The notes beneath the pieces are model-generated. The model was not told the DNA's origin, did no database searches, and saw only the letters and a list, made by a program, of their open reading frames with translations. 64,000 nucleotides of DNA. It comes from Eutrophovita brisbanensis (GTDB taxonomy: Bacteria; Pseudomonadota; Gammaproteobacteria; Burkholderiales; Eutrophovitaceae). Positions 56,114-64,000 of this stretch are shown here, in pieces (the stretch's first letter is position 1; the number at the start of each line of letters is the position of its first letter). A program made the translations under genes and the position numbers. The DNA lies in NCBI GenBank assembly GCA_038147395.1, contig JAYQTM010000001.1, forward strand, positions 1,178,001 to 1,242,000, written 5' to 3'.

Positions 56114-57691
56114 CTACTCCCACTCGATTGTGGCTGGCGGCTTACTAGAAATATCGTAAGCCACTCTTGAAACCCCTGGCACCTCATTGATAATTCGCCG
56201 CGAAACATTCTCAAGGAAATCAAATGGCAAATGCGCAAAACTCGCGGTCATGAAGTCGATCGTTTTCACTGCTCGCAGGGTCACCACATATTCGTATCGT
56301 CTCGCATCTCCAACGACTCCAACAGACTTAACTGGCAGAAACACCGCAAAAGCTTGGCTGACCGAATCATAGAGGCTTGCTTGACGTAATTCATCAATAT
56401 AAATCGCATCAGCCAGTCGAAGAATATCTGCGTATTCTTTCTTGACCTCACCTAGAATCCGCACACCAAGTCCAGGCCCCGGAAATGGGTGGCGGTAGAC
56501 CATTTTTTTTGGCAAACCGAGCTCATCACCGACTCGACGAACTTCATCTTTAAAGAGTTCTCTCAAGGGCTCTACCAGTTTGAGCCTCATATGCTCTGGC
56601 AATCCGCCAACATTATGATGCGACTTAATGACATGCGCCTTTCCTGACGCTGCGCCAGCAGATTCAATCACGTCTGGATAAATTGTTCCCTGCGCTAAGA
56701 AATCGACATCTCGAAGCTTGCCAGCCTCCTCTTCGAAGATCTCAATGAACAAATTTCCGATGATTTTTCGTTTTTTTTCCGGATCAGCCACACCAGAGAG
56801 TGCTGCTAGAAAGCGAGACTCCGCATCAACGCGTATGACTTTGACACCCATATGTTCAGCGAAGGTGCTCATCACTTCATCACCTTCATTGAGGCGCAAT
56901 AATCCGTTATCAACGAAGATACACGTCAGTCGATCCCCAATCGCTTTGTGTAATAACGCCGCGACAACAGATGAATCAACCCCGCCAGACAGACCCAAAA
57001 CGACTTTTCCGTCGCCAATCTGATCCTTCATTTGATTGATACTGTCCTCGATAATATTGCTAGGGTTCCAAAGGGCGTCGCATCCACATATCTCGCGAAC
57101 AAAACGCGCGAGCACTTTAACTCCTTGCGTTGTATGGGTGACTTCTGGATGGAATTGAATCCCGTAATATTGTCGCTCCTCATCAGCCATACCAGCTAAT
57201 GGGGCGTTCTCTGTGCTGCAGATCTTGACGAAATTTTCTGGTAACTCAGTTACACGATCGCCATGGCTCATCCATACATCCAACATGCCATAGCCCTCAG
57301 GGGTCGTATGGTCTTCGATATCCTTCAACAACCGAGAATGGTTATGAGCACGAACTTTGGCATAGCCGTATTCGTGTTTATCCGAGCTCTCGACACGACC
57401 TCCGAGTTGTTGAGCCATCGTTTGCATCCCATAACAAATACCGAGGATAGGCACGCCCAGTTCAAATACAACACTAGGGGCCCGAGGTGTGTCATCACCA
57501 GTCACGGTCTCAGGGCCGCCACTTAATATAAGCCCTAGAGGCTTTTGCTTCTTAATCTGCTCTTCACAATTGTCATAAGGCCATATCTCGCAATAGACAC
57601 CTATTTCACGCACACGACGAGCAATCAACTGAGTATATTGAGATCCAAAGTCGATGATCAGGATCCGGTGGGCATGAATATTGTTTTTCAT
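56114..57691 (-). CDS. guaA: GMP synthase (glutamine-hydrolysing)
   Basis: Converts XMP to GMP. The 525-residue protein has the class I glutamine amidotransferase domain (GICYGMQTMAQ with nucleophile Cys; FHPEVTHT with His and Glu), the ATP-pyrophosphatase P-loop LSGGVDSSV, and a C-terminal dimerisation domain (RHPFPGPGLGVRI). Exactly the usual length. It follows guaB by 97 bases on the same strand, the standard guaBA order. Confidence 0.98.
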   Translation of the reverse strand: MKNNIHAHRILIIDFGSQYTQLIARRVREIGVYCEIWPYDNCEEQIKKQKPLGLILSGGPETVTGDDTPRAPSVVFELGVPILGICYGMQTMAQQLGGRVESSDKHEYGYAKVRAHNHSRLLKDIEDHTTPEGYGMLDVWMSHGDRVTELPENFVKICSTENAPLAGMADEERQYYGIQFHPEVTHTTQGVKVLARFVREICGCDALWNPSNIIEDSINQMKDQIGDGKVVLGLSGGVDSSVVAALLHKAIGDRLTCIFVDNGLLRLNEGDEVMSTFAEHMGVKVIRVDAESRFLAALSGVADPEKKRKIIGNLFIEIFEEEAGKLRDVDFLAQGTIYPDVIESAGAASGKAHVIKSHHNVGGLPEHMRLKLVEPLRELFKDEVRRVGDELGLPKKMVYRHPFPGPGLGVRILGEVKKEYADILRLADAIYIDELRQASLYDSVSQAFAVFLPVKSVGVVGDARRYEYVVTLRAVKTIDFMTASFAHLPFDFLENVSRRIINEVPGVSRVAYDISSKPPATIEWE

Positions 57692-57713
57692 TTAACTTTC
57701 AGTTTTCGTGAGC

Positions 57714-57739
57714 AAAAAAACGACTAATAAAGTTCGTCT
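57714..57739 (-). terminator. Possible weak terminator/attenuator between guaB and guaA
   Basis: On the minus strand an imperfect, bulged stem (ACG-A-ACT with AGT-CGT) is followed by seven T's, between the guaB stop and the guaA start. It could trim guaA expression relative to guaB, or be chance. Confidence 0.3.
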
Positions 57740-57788
57740 TAAAGAGAAACTCTGATAGACGTTGACTAGGAGCGCCGAGTAACCCCTT

Positions 57789-59252
57789 CTACTCAACCCG
57801 ATAATTAGGTGCTTCCTTGACGATCTGCACATCGTGAACATGCGACTCCTTCATGCCAGATGCAGAGATTTGTACAAAAGAGGCGCGCTCATGAATATCC
57901 TCGACAGAGGCGCAACCTAAATAGCCCATTGATGAACGCAAGCCACCAATAAGTTGATGAATGACAGCAACGACTGACCCTTTGTAGGGAACTCGTCCCT
58001 CAACCCCTTCGGGAACCAATTTTTCTACTGGGGTCGATTTGTTATCTTGAAAATATCGGTCACTCGACCCCTTCTGCATGGCAGACAAAGAACCCATACC
58101 TCGATACGATTTGTATGACCGCCCCTGGTACAACTCAATCTCACCAGGCGCCTCTTCAGTACCCGCGAGGAGCCCGCCTAACATGACTGTCGACGCTCCA
58201 GCCGCAATGGCTTTGGAAATATCGCCAGAATAACGGATACCACCATCTGCGATCAGCGGTACCCCTGCACGATCTAACGCCGTAGCCACATTATCAATTG
58301 CTGTAATTTGGGGAACGCCAACGCCAGCGACAACCCTAGTCGTACAGATGGATCCAGGACCGATTCCAACCTTCACACCATCAGCGCCGGCATCCACTAG
58401 CGCTTTCGCTGCGTCCCCTGTCGCAATATTACCGCCCACGACTTCTACCTGAGGATATTTTCGCTTGACGTAAGAAACACCGTCTATCACGCCTTGTGAG
58501 TGTCCGTGCGCCGTATCTACGACAATAACATCAACTCCAGCAGCGACAAGCGCCTCCACGCGCTCCTCGGTATCAGCTCCAACGCCAACCGCAGCTCCAA
58601 CAAACAAACTACCCTGAGAATCCTTAGCAGCCATCGGGTATTCGCTCGACATCATGATGTCTTTTACGGTAATGAGCCCCTTTAACTCATAAGCGTCATT
58701 TACGACAAGTACTCTCTCAATACGATGCTTATGCATCAATGCCATCGCATCTTCATTGGCTGCGTCTTCACTAACTGTAACGAGTCGATCTTGCGCAGTC
58801 ATGATATCTCTTACCGGCTGGGATAAGTTGCTCTCAAAACGTAAGTCCCTATTGGTTACAAGCCCAACCACTTTGCCATTCTCGATGACCGGCAATCCAG
58901 AAATCTTATGTTGTCGCGTTAATTCGAGAACCTCGCCTACCGACATTGTTGGAGAGATGGTCACTGGGTCTTTCACCACCCCATTTTCAAAACGCTTGAC
59001 GCGAGAGACCTCACGAGCCTGATCAGTCACGGACATATTCTTGTGAACAATGCCGACGCCGCCCTCAAGCGCAATTGCGATGGCAAGTCTGGACTCTGTT
59101 ACTGTATCCATAGCCGCCGAAACGAGCGGGATATTGAGTTTTATATTTTTAGTCAGTCTAGTCGAAAGACCGACATCTCTTGGCAGGACGGTGGAGTGTG
59201 CCGGGACGAGTAGAACGTCGTCGAACGTCAAAGCTTTTTGCAAAATACGCAT
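57789..59252 (-). CDS. guaB: Inosine-5'-monophosphate dehydrogenase
   Basis: Oxidises IMP to XMP, the committed step of guanine nucleotide synthesis. The product is 487 residues from the ATG at 59252 (MRILQKALTFDDVLLVP), the family length; a start at 59366 would add a 38-residue tail and lies upstream of the likely promoter. Present are two CBS domains (about residues 95-205), the active-site loop GIGPGSICTTRVVAGVG with the catalytic Cys, and GMGSLSAM. Confidence 0.97.
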   Translation of the reverse strand: MRILQKALTFDDVLLVPAHSTVLPRDVGLSTRLTKNIKLNIPLVSAAMDTVTESRLAIAIALEGGVGIVHKNMSVTDQAREVSRVKRFENGVVKDPVTISPTMSVGEVLELTRQHKISGLPVIENGKVVGLVTNRDLRFESNLSQPVRDIMTAQDRLVTVSEDAANEDAMALMHKHRIERVLVVNDAYELKGLITVKDIMMSSEYPMAAKDSQGSLFVGAAVGVGADTEERVEALVAAGVDVIVVDTAHGHSQGVIDGVSYVKRKYPQVEVVGGNIATGDAAKALVDAGADGVKVGIGPGSICTTRVVAGVGVPQITAIDNVATALDRAGVPLIADGGIRYSGDISKAIAAGASTVMLGGLLAGTEEAPGEIELYQGRSYKSYRGMGSLSAMQKGSSDRYFQDNKSTPVEKLVPEGVEGRVPYKGSVVAVIHQLIGGLRSSMGYLGCASVEDIHERASFVQISASGMKESHVHDVQIVKEAPNYRVE

Positions 59253-59276
59253 AGGTTTGAGTCGCCCAAAGTCGTT

Positions 59277-59282
59277 ATTATA
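59277..59282 (-). promoter_or_regulatory. Putative guaBA promoter -10 box
   Basis: TATAAT on the minus strand, 17 bases from a weak -35 (CTGATG), placing transcription start near 59270, about 18 bases before the guaB ATG at 59252. This position supports the short guaB start. Confidence 0.5.
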
Positions 59283-59402
59283 CGACACCTTACACTCGTC
59301 ATCAGACTTCCCGACTGCGTGTGCAACGCGAACCGATCCCGACCAAAAAGTTAATGACTGCGTCAACCGTCGTTTGACGTGCGATTGACTGATGATTATC
59401 GA

Positions 59403-59717
59403 TCAGCTTTCAGACGCCCTCTTTCGACTGACTAAACGACCGCTACGTCGCAATTCTTTGGGATCAGCAACCAACGGACGAAGAATTTCAATTCGGTCGC
59501 AATTTGAAACCAGATCGGTCAATCTAGCTTTTCTACCCCAAATCGAGAAGGACAAGCTTTCTTGCTCCATAAGAAAAACTGCCTTAGTCGCAACCTTGGA
59601 CGCCCCAATCACATCGCCAACCGTAGACTCAGGCTGAATCAACAACTTCTCAGAGTGCTCCTCGGTTTCTGTCACAAAAATGACATCAACGCTCAGCAAC
59701 GCAGACTCATCACTCAT
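59403..59717 (-). CDS. rnfH: RnfH family ubiquitin-like protein
   Basis: A 104-residue protein with a beta-grasp (ubiquitin-like) fold, member of the RnfH/UPF0125 family encoded next to ratA in gammaproteobacteria. The block FSIWGRKARLTDLVSNCDRIEI and the ending RPLVADPKELRR are family hallmarks. The ATG at 59717 is chosen because it overlaps ratA by 8 bases as usual; upstream starts lie inside ratA. Biochemical role unknown. Confidence 0.93.
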   Translation of the reverse strand: MSDESALLSVDVIFVTETEEHSEKLLIQPESTVGDVIGASKVATKAVFLMEQESLSFSIWGRKARLTDLVSNCDRIEILRPLVADPKELRRSGRLVSRKRASES

Positions 59718-60156
59718 GAACTGCCTCGGCCCGAGCCACAAATGAATCAACGAAGGTTTCGGCAATTCGATCAAATACGGGCGATAAAAGCTTAGATAGC
59801 ACGACGCTAGAAAATTCATAGTGGAGATCAAATTCAACCCGACTACCAAGGTCTCCTAATCCATAAAAACGCCACTCCCCACTCAACGACTTAAACGGTC
59901 CATCAACCAGATGGAGCTTGATGATACCCGGAGTCGAATCGATCGGTCGAATGAGCTCGTTTGCGGTCTTAAATGACTGCCGTACCCCCTTAAAGTCAAT
60001 AACAATCTCGGCAACCATAGAATCCTCGGACTCCTCGAAAACTTGAGCACCACCACACCAAGGCAAAAATTCAGGATACGCATCAACCCGATTAACCAAT
60101 TCATACATTAAGTCAGCCGAATACAGTACCAGTGCAGATTTTTGCACCTTCATCAC
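59710..60156 (-). CDS. ratA: RatA / Coq10-type START domain protein
   Basis: A 148-residue START-fold protein. Motifs MYELVNRVDAYPEFLPWC, HLVDGPFKSLSGEWRF and the final FVARAEAVHE are typical. E. coli RatA was described as a toxin blocking 70S association, while the mitochondrial relative Coq10 binds ubiquinone; which applies is unsettled. It is divergent from smpB, the conserved gammaproteobacterial pair. Confidence 0.93.
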   Translation of the reverse strand: MMKVQKSALVLYSADLMYELVNRVDAYPEFLPWCGGAQVFEESEDSMVAEIVIDFKGVRQSFKTANELIRPIDSTPGIIKLHLVDGPFKSLSGEWRFYGLGDLGSRVEFDLHYEFSSVVLSKLLSPVFDRIAETFVDSFVARAEAVHE

Positions 60157-60231
60157 AAATACATTCTTCCCACTAGTTATCCATCAAAAAAATCGACTAA
60201 CATGTCATCTAACTTATTGATGACTTTTCTC

Positions 60232-60678
60232 ATGAGCATTATTCAGAATAAAAAAGCGTATCACGATTACTTTATCGAAGAAAAATTCGAGGCTGGCCTT
60301 GCATTACAAGGCTGGGAGGTAAAATCCATTCGTGAGGGGAAAAGTCAACTCAAGGAATCTTATGTCATCATTAGAAGCGGGGAACTCTTCTTAATTGGCT
60401 CTCATATCAGCGCGCTCACATCGGCCTCAACCCACATAAAACCAGACGCAACTCGCACAAGAAAACTGCTGATGCACGCAGAGGAAATTTCAAAACTGAT
60501 CGGAAAAGTTGAACGATCGGGCTACGCACTCGTTCCCCTCGACCTGCATTACTCTCGAGGGAGGATTAAGCTGTCACTGGGGCTAGCTAAGGGTAAGAAG
60601 CAACACGATAAACGCCAAACGATCAAAGAAAAAGATTGGCAGAGAGAACAACAACGACTGCTTCGTCAAAAAATCTAG
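60232..60678 (+). CDS. smpB: SsrA-binding protein SmpB
   Basis: Binds tmRNA and brings it to stalled ribosomes. Motifs: YFIEEKFEAGLALQGWEVKSIR, GSHISALTSAS, RTRKLLMHAEEI and the C-terminal AKGKKQHDKRQTIKEKDW. The start is uncertain: Met codons at 60202, 60220 and 60232 are in frame and none has a clear ribosome-binding site; 60232 gives 148 residues and leaves the shortest extra N-terminus. The stop overlaps the trpS stop on the other strand by 4 bases. ssrA itself is not in the window. Confidence 0.94.
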   Translation: MSIIQNKKAYHDYFIEEKFEAGLALQGWEVKSIREGKSQLKESYVIIRSGELFLIGSHISALTSASTHIKPDATRTRKLLMHAEEISKLIGKVERSGYALVPLDLHYSRGRIKLSLGLAKGKKQHDKRQTIKEKDWQREQQRLLRQKI

Positions 60679-61877
60679 GTGTAATCTAGCCCCATTGCTT
60701 CTCGGACATCACGCATCGTTTCAGATGCCAGCTTTCGTGCTTTGTCGTTGCCATCGGCAATAATGTTTCTCACAAGCGCTGGGTCATCAATATATTGCTG
60801 TGCTCGCTCTCGAATGGGATTCAAGGTTTCGCCGATTGACTTAATCAACGGCTGCTTGCATTCAATACATCCAATGCCAGCACTCTTACAGCCCTCTTTC
60901 ACCCATGCGTTTGTCGTCTCGTTCGAATAAATCACATGCAACTGCCACACCGGACATTTCTCCGGATCCCCGGGATCTGTCCTTCGAACTCTGGCGGGAT
61001 CAGTTGGCATGGTTCTTATCTTTTTATCGATTGATGCCTCATCTTCACGCAACGAAATCGTATTGTTATAGGATTTGGACATTTTTTGACCGTCTAACCC
61101 CGGCATCTTAGACGCTGCAGTTAACAGTGACTGAGGCTCTGAGAGAATCATCTTGCCACCACCTTCAAGATAACCAAACAATCGCTCTCGATCGCCAAAA
61201 GAGAGACTTGCCGCCTCCTCAAGCAGCGCGCGTCCCGCTTCAAGCGCGTCGTCCTCGCCCTGCTCCTGATATTTATTTAATAATTCGCGATACAACTTAC
61301 TTTTCTTACCACCTAATTTTTTGATTGCTTCCTCCGCTTTTTCCTCGAACCCGGGCTCTTTGCCATAAATATGGTTAAAGCGACGTGCAATCTCTCGCGT
61401 AAATTCAATATGAGGAACTTGGTCCTCCCCAACTGGCACCAGATTTGCACGGTAGATCAGAATGTCCGCGCTCTGCAATAACGGATACCCCAAAAAGCCA
61501 TACGTGGAAAGATCTTTCTCCGAGAGTTTTTCCTGTTGGTCCTTGTATGTCGGCACGCGTTCCAGCCAACCCAGGGGGGTCATCATTGACATCAGAAGAT
61601 GTAACTCTGCGTGCTCCGGAACTTTTGATTGGATGAATAAAGTCGCCTGAGACGGATCAATCCCTGCTGCAAGCCAATCAATCAACATCTCCCAGACATT
61701 TTGCTCAATAACCTCGGGAGAGTCATAGTGAGTGGTTAACGCATGCCAATCGGCCACAAAAAATAAGCACTGATATTCATGCTGTAACTTCAACCAATTC
61801 TCCAACACCCCGTTGTAATGCCCTAAATGAAGCGCACCAGTTGGGCGCATTCCAGATAGGACTCGGTCATCAAACAT
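60675..61877 (-). CDS. trpS: Tryptophan-tRNA ligase
   Basis: Charges tRNA-Trp. The 400-residue class I synthetase has the HIGH-type motif GALHLGHYNG and KMSKS in DGQKMSKSYNNT. It is longer than the E. coli enzyme (334), having an insert of roughly 70 residues before KMSKS (EKAEEAIKKLGGKKSKLYREL region), as seen in pseudomonad and other proteobacterial forms. It ends against smpB and is preceded by the M50 protease gene 9 bases upstream. Confidence 0.96.
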   Translation of the reverse strand: MFDDRVLSGMRPTGALHLGHYNGVLENWLKLQHEYQCLFFVADWHALTTHYDSPEVIEQNVWEMLIDWLAAGIDPSQATLFIQSKVPEHAELHLLMSMMTPLGWLERVPTYKDQQEKLSEKDLSTYGFLGYPLLQSADILIYRANLVPVGEDQVPHIEFTREIARRFNHIYGKEPGFEEKAEEAIKKLGGKKSKLYRELLNKYQEQGEDDALEAGRALLEEAASLSFGDRERLFGYLEGGGKMILSEPQSLLTAASKMPGLDGQKMSKSYNNTISLREDEASIDKKIRTMPTDPARVRRTDPGDPEKCPVWQLHVIYSNETTNAWVKEGCKSAGIGCIECKQPLIKSIGETLNPIRERAQQYIDDPALVRNIIADGNDKARKLASETMRDVREAMGLDYT

Positions 61878-61886
61878 GTTTCACCT

Positions 61887-62552
61887 CTAAATACCAAAAA
61901 TAAAAGAAATAATACTCACTACTGTCCCAAGCACCGGATAAATAATCGACCCTAAGGCTCCAGAAACCATTAATAGCATAATGATGAGCAACCCATACGG
62001 CTCAAGTCGAGCAAGGCTATAAGCTAACTTGTGCGGAAGTGCACTGATCGCGATACGCCCACCATCCAACGGGGGAATCGGAATTAAGTTAAGGATCATT
62101 AGAACCAGGTTAATTAGAATCCCGCCTTTAGCCATCTCTAACATTGCATCTGAGAAATAATGAATTGGAATCGTCAGCGTAATTTTAAAAATCAGCGCCC
62201 ACATGACGCCCATGACCAAGTTGGCTCCAGGGCCAGCAGCAGCCACCCACAACATATCTCGCTTTGGATTCTTCAAATTCGCAAAATTCACCGGCACAGG
62301 TTTCGCCCACCCAAACGCCAATTTTCCACCGCTTGCAAATAACAACACCGCAGGAACGACAAGCGTCCCAATAGGATCAATGTGCTTCACAGGATTCAGC
62401 GTGATGCGTCCCTCCTGATACGCGGTGAAATCACCAAGTCGTTTTGCAATGTAGCCGTGAGCCGCCTCATGCAGGGTAATCGCCAAAACGAACGGAATGG
62501 CGTAAAGACTTAACAGTTGAATCCAGTAGCTAATATCCAATCGAAACCCCAA
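61887..62552 (-). CDS. Site-2 protease (M50) family membrane protein
   Basis: A 221-residue membrane protein with about five hydrophobic segments. The zinc motif HEAAH is in ITLHEAAHGYIAKRLG and the third ligand region in NLIPIPPLDGGRI. It has no PDZ domain, unlike RseP, and belongs to the short M50B group (YwhC-type) commonly found next to trpS. Substrate unknown. Confidence 0.92.
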   Translation of the reverse strand: MGFRLDISYWIQLLSLYAIPFVLAITLHEAAHGYIAKRLGDFTAYQEGRITLNPVKHIDPIGTLVVPAVLLFASGGKLAFGWAKPVPVNFANLKNPKRDMLWVAAAGPGANLVMGVMWALIFKITLTIPIHYFSDAMLEMAKGGILINLVLMILNLIPIPPLDGGRIAISALPHKLAYSLARLEPYGLLIIMLLMVSGALGSIIYPVLGTVVSIISFIFGI

Positions 62553-62627
62553 AGTAAAAAGCGAACTTGACTCAGAGGCTCGCGCTACCGATTATAGTTG
62601 ATTTCATCATCTAATCTTATAGACGTA

Positions 62628-64000
62628 ATGCCTTTAACGCCAAACTCTCATCGTAGTGATGTATTGGGTCGTAACGTCGTCGCGACCACACAACCGCTGG
62701 CCTCTCAAGCAGGACTTTTGATGTATACAAAAGGGGGGAATGCGATTGATGCAGCGATTGCAACAGCAATCACTCTAACCGTGGTCGAACCAACGATGAA
62801 TGGCATTGGCTCAGATGCCTTTTGCATTGTATGGGATGGATCGACATTACATGGACTGAGCGCATCCGGACGTTACCCGAAAGCGTGGAAAACCAAGCAG
62901 TTTCAGCATGTGGCGCAAATGCCTCAACAAGGATGGGAATCAGTGACAGTGCCGGGTGCCGTCTCGGCCTGGGTTGACCTATCGAAAAAATTCGGAAAAC
63001 TACCGTTTGAAATGCTGTTTGAACCAGCGATTCAATATGCTCGTCATGGCTTTTTCGTCTCACCAATTATTGCTGATCAATGGGCCACACAAATTGAACG
63101 TTATCACTTGTTTGGTGAATTCAACAAAATCTTCAGTGTGAACGGAAAGGCTCCAAGCGTCGGACAGCGATTCTATCTTGCAAATCATGCGGACTCTCTC
63201 GAGGACATTGCGCTCACCAAAGGCGAATCGTTTTATCGAGGAAAATTAGCAGACCTAATGGTCACAGACTCAAATCACCATGGCGGCAAGTTATCTCATT
63301 CAGACCTTGCAGAACACACTAATCGATGGACACTCCCCATAAGCGCAAACTACCGAGATGTGCAACTACACGAAATCCCACCAAGTGGCCAAGGAATCGC
63401 GACCTTGATTGCGTCACTGATACTGGACTTAAAAGAGGACGAAATTCAGTCCGCACCGAACCATCTAAAAACTCACTTTGAGATCGAGGCCATGAAATTG
63501 GCGCTCAACGAAGTCTATGCCGAAGTTGCAGATCCAAAGCACATGAGAAAAAGCGCTGACGACTTACTGGACCCTACCTTCATAAAAAAAGCGTCCAATT
63601 CGATCAAAAGTACCGAGACTCTTCCTCCGAATAGTAGGCCACCACAACAATCTGAGACGGTTTATCTGACAACTGCGGATGAGTCCGGGATGATGGTGTC
63701 CTTCATTCAATCCAACTATATGGGCTTTGGCTCCGGTGTCGTGGTGCCTGGCACAGGTATCAGCTTACAAAATCGAGCGGCGGGCTTTACGACAAATCCA
63801 GATCACCCTAATTGTGTCGATGGTGGAAAATATCCATTTCATACAATCATTCCAGGGTTCATCACTCGGGATAAGAACGCGTTCGCAAGTTTCGGTGTCA
63901 TGGGCGGTGACATGCAAGCGCAAGGTCACTTACAAATCCTGCGTGCGCTAGTTAGAGACAAAAATTCGCCACAAGAGGCGATAAATTCACCCAGATGGAA
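62628..64000 (+). CDS. Gamma-glutamyltransferase family protein (partial, C-terminus beyond window)
   Basis: An Ntn-hydrolase of the GGT family. The gene starts at the ATG at 62628 and runs off the right edge after 457 codons. The large-subunit part has GGNAIDAAIATAITLTVVEP and NGIGSDAFCIVWDG. The self-processing and catalytic Thr is probably Thr344 in ETVYLTTADESG, followed by SFIQSNYMGFGSGVV. No signal peptide is seen, and the substrate-binding Arg region differs from classical Ggt, so it may be a cytoplasmic acylase-like relative rather than a glutathione hydrolase. Confidence 0.9.
   Translation, partial: MPLTPNSHRSDVLGRNVVATTQPLASQAGLLMYTKGGNAIDAAIATAITLTVVEPTMNGIGSDAFCIVWDGSTLHGLSASGRYPKAWKTKQFQHVAQMPQQGWESVTVPGAVSAWVDLSKKFGKLPFEMLFEPAIQYARHGFFVSPIIADQWATQIERYHLFGEFNKIFSVNGKAPSVGQRFYLANHADSLEDIALTKGESFYRGKLADLMVTDSNHHGGKLSHSDLAEHTNRWTLPISANYRDVQLHEIPPSGQGIATLIASLILDLKEDEIQSAPNHLKTHFEIEAMKLALNEVYAEVADPKHMRKSADDLLDPTFIKKASNSIKSTETLPPNSRPPQQSETVYLTTADESGMMVSFIQSNYMGFGSGVVVPGTGISLQNRAAGFTTNPDHPNCVDGGKYPFHTIIPGFITRDKNAFASFGVMGGDMQAQGHLQILRALVRDKNSPQEAINSPRW

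Noticed and set aside
59253..59366. 38-residue N-terminal extension of guaB
   Set aside because: Not present in the family, and a TATAAT box lies inside it.

Overview
The window looks like chromosomal DNA of a free-living, probably marine, gammaproteobacterium. The main evidence is gene order: the rne-rluC-gph-sppA-maf-yceD-rpmF-plsX-fabHDG-acpP-fabF-mltG-tmk block, the map-glnD pair, zipA-ligA next to smc, guaBA, and ratA-rnfH facing smpB are gammaproteobacterial arrangements. ZipA itself is restricted to this class. I cannot name the family. I see no rRNA, phage, insertion sequence or CRISPR array.

Layout. (1) 1-15.4 kb: fatty-acid/phospholipid synthesis and cell-envelope cluster (minus strand, from a well-formed promoter upstream of yceD), maf, sppA, a lipoprotein, a Rieske protein, a HAD phosphatase, rluC, then rne on the plus strand behind a ~400-bp leader, and a low-molecular-weight phosphatase. 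pabC, usual between fabF and mltG, is absent. (2) 15.4-20.5 kb: uvrB, an aspartate/aromatic aminotransferase, tRNA-Asn with promoter and terminator, ilvA. (3) 20.5-24.3 kb: a metal (zinc-type) uptake set of a small CxxCH secreted protein, a porin, a ZnuA-like binding protein and a ZnuB-like permease, with no ATPase. (4) 24.5-31.2 kb: the accessory part, with a broken sorbosone-dehydrogenase-type gene, a cytochrome c, a damaged cation-efflux gene, a GST, a DehI-family protein and several small secreted proteins of unknown function. (5) 31.3-46.6 kb: map, glnD, def, hpt, galU, ligA, zipA, smc, queF, an SDR, an L,D-transpeptidase-like protein, tadA and an MDR oxidoreductase. (6) 46.7-50.7 kb: monomeric isocitrate dehydrogenase divergent from isocitrate lyase, the two enzymes competing at the glyoxylate branch point, separated by a 532-bp AT-rich region whose aceA side carries a degenerate ~80-bp repeat. 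(7) 50.8-64 kb: an SxtJ-DUF5989-carbamoyltransferase operon, a DpkA-type reductase with a MaoC protein, a Tat-exported transglutaminase-like protein, guaA/guaB, rnfH/ratA/smpB, trpS, an M50 protease and a partial gamma-glutamyltransferase.

Sequence quality matters here. Four housekeeping genes (fabF, fabD, yceD, rne) are each interrupted by exactly one extra base, and removing one base restores a full-length conserved product. I read these as insertion errors rather than true pseudogenes. The 24.5-26.5 kb stretch is worse, with several breaks per gene, and may be real decay. No completely new system stands out. The best candidates for novelty are the aceA leader repeats, the run of small secreted proteins, and the ATPase-less metal transporter.
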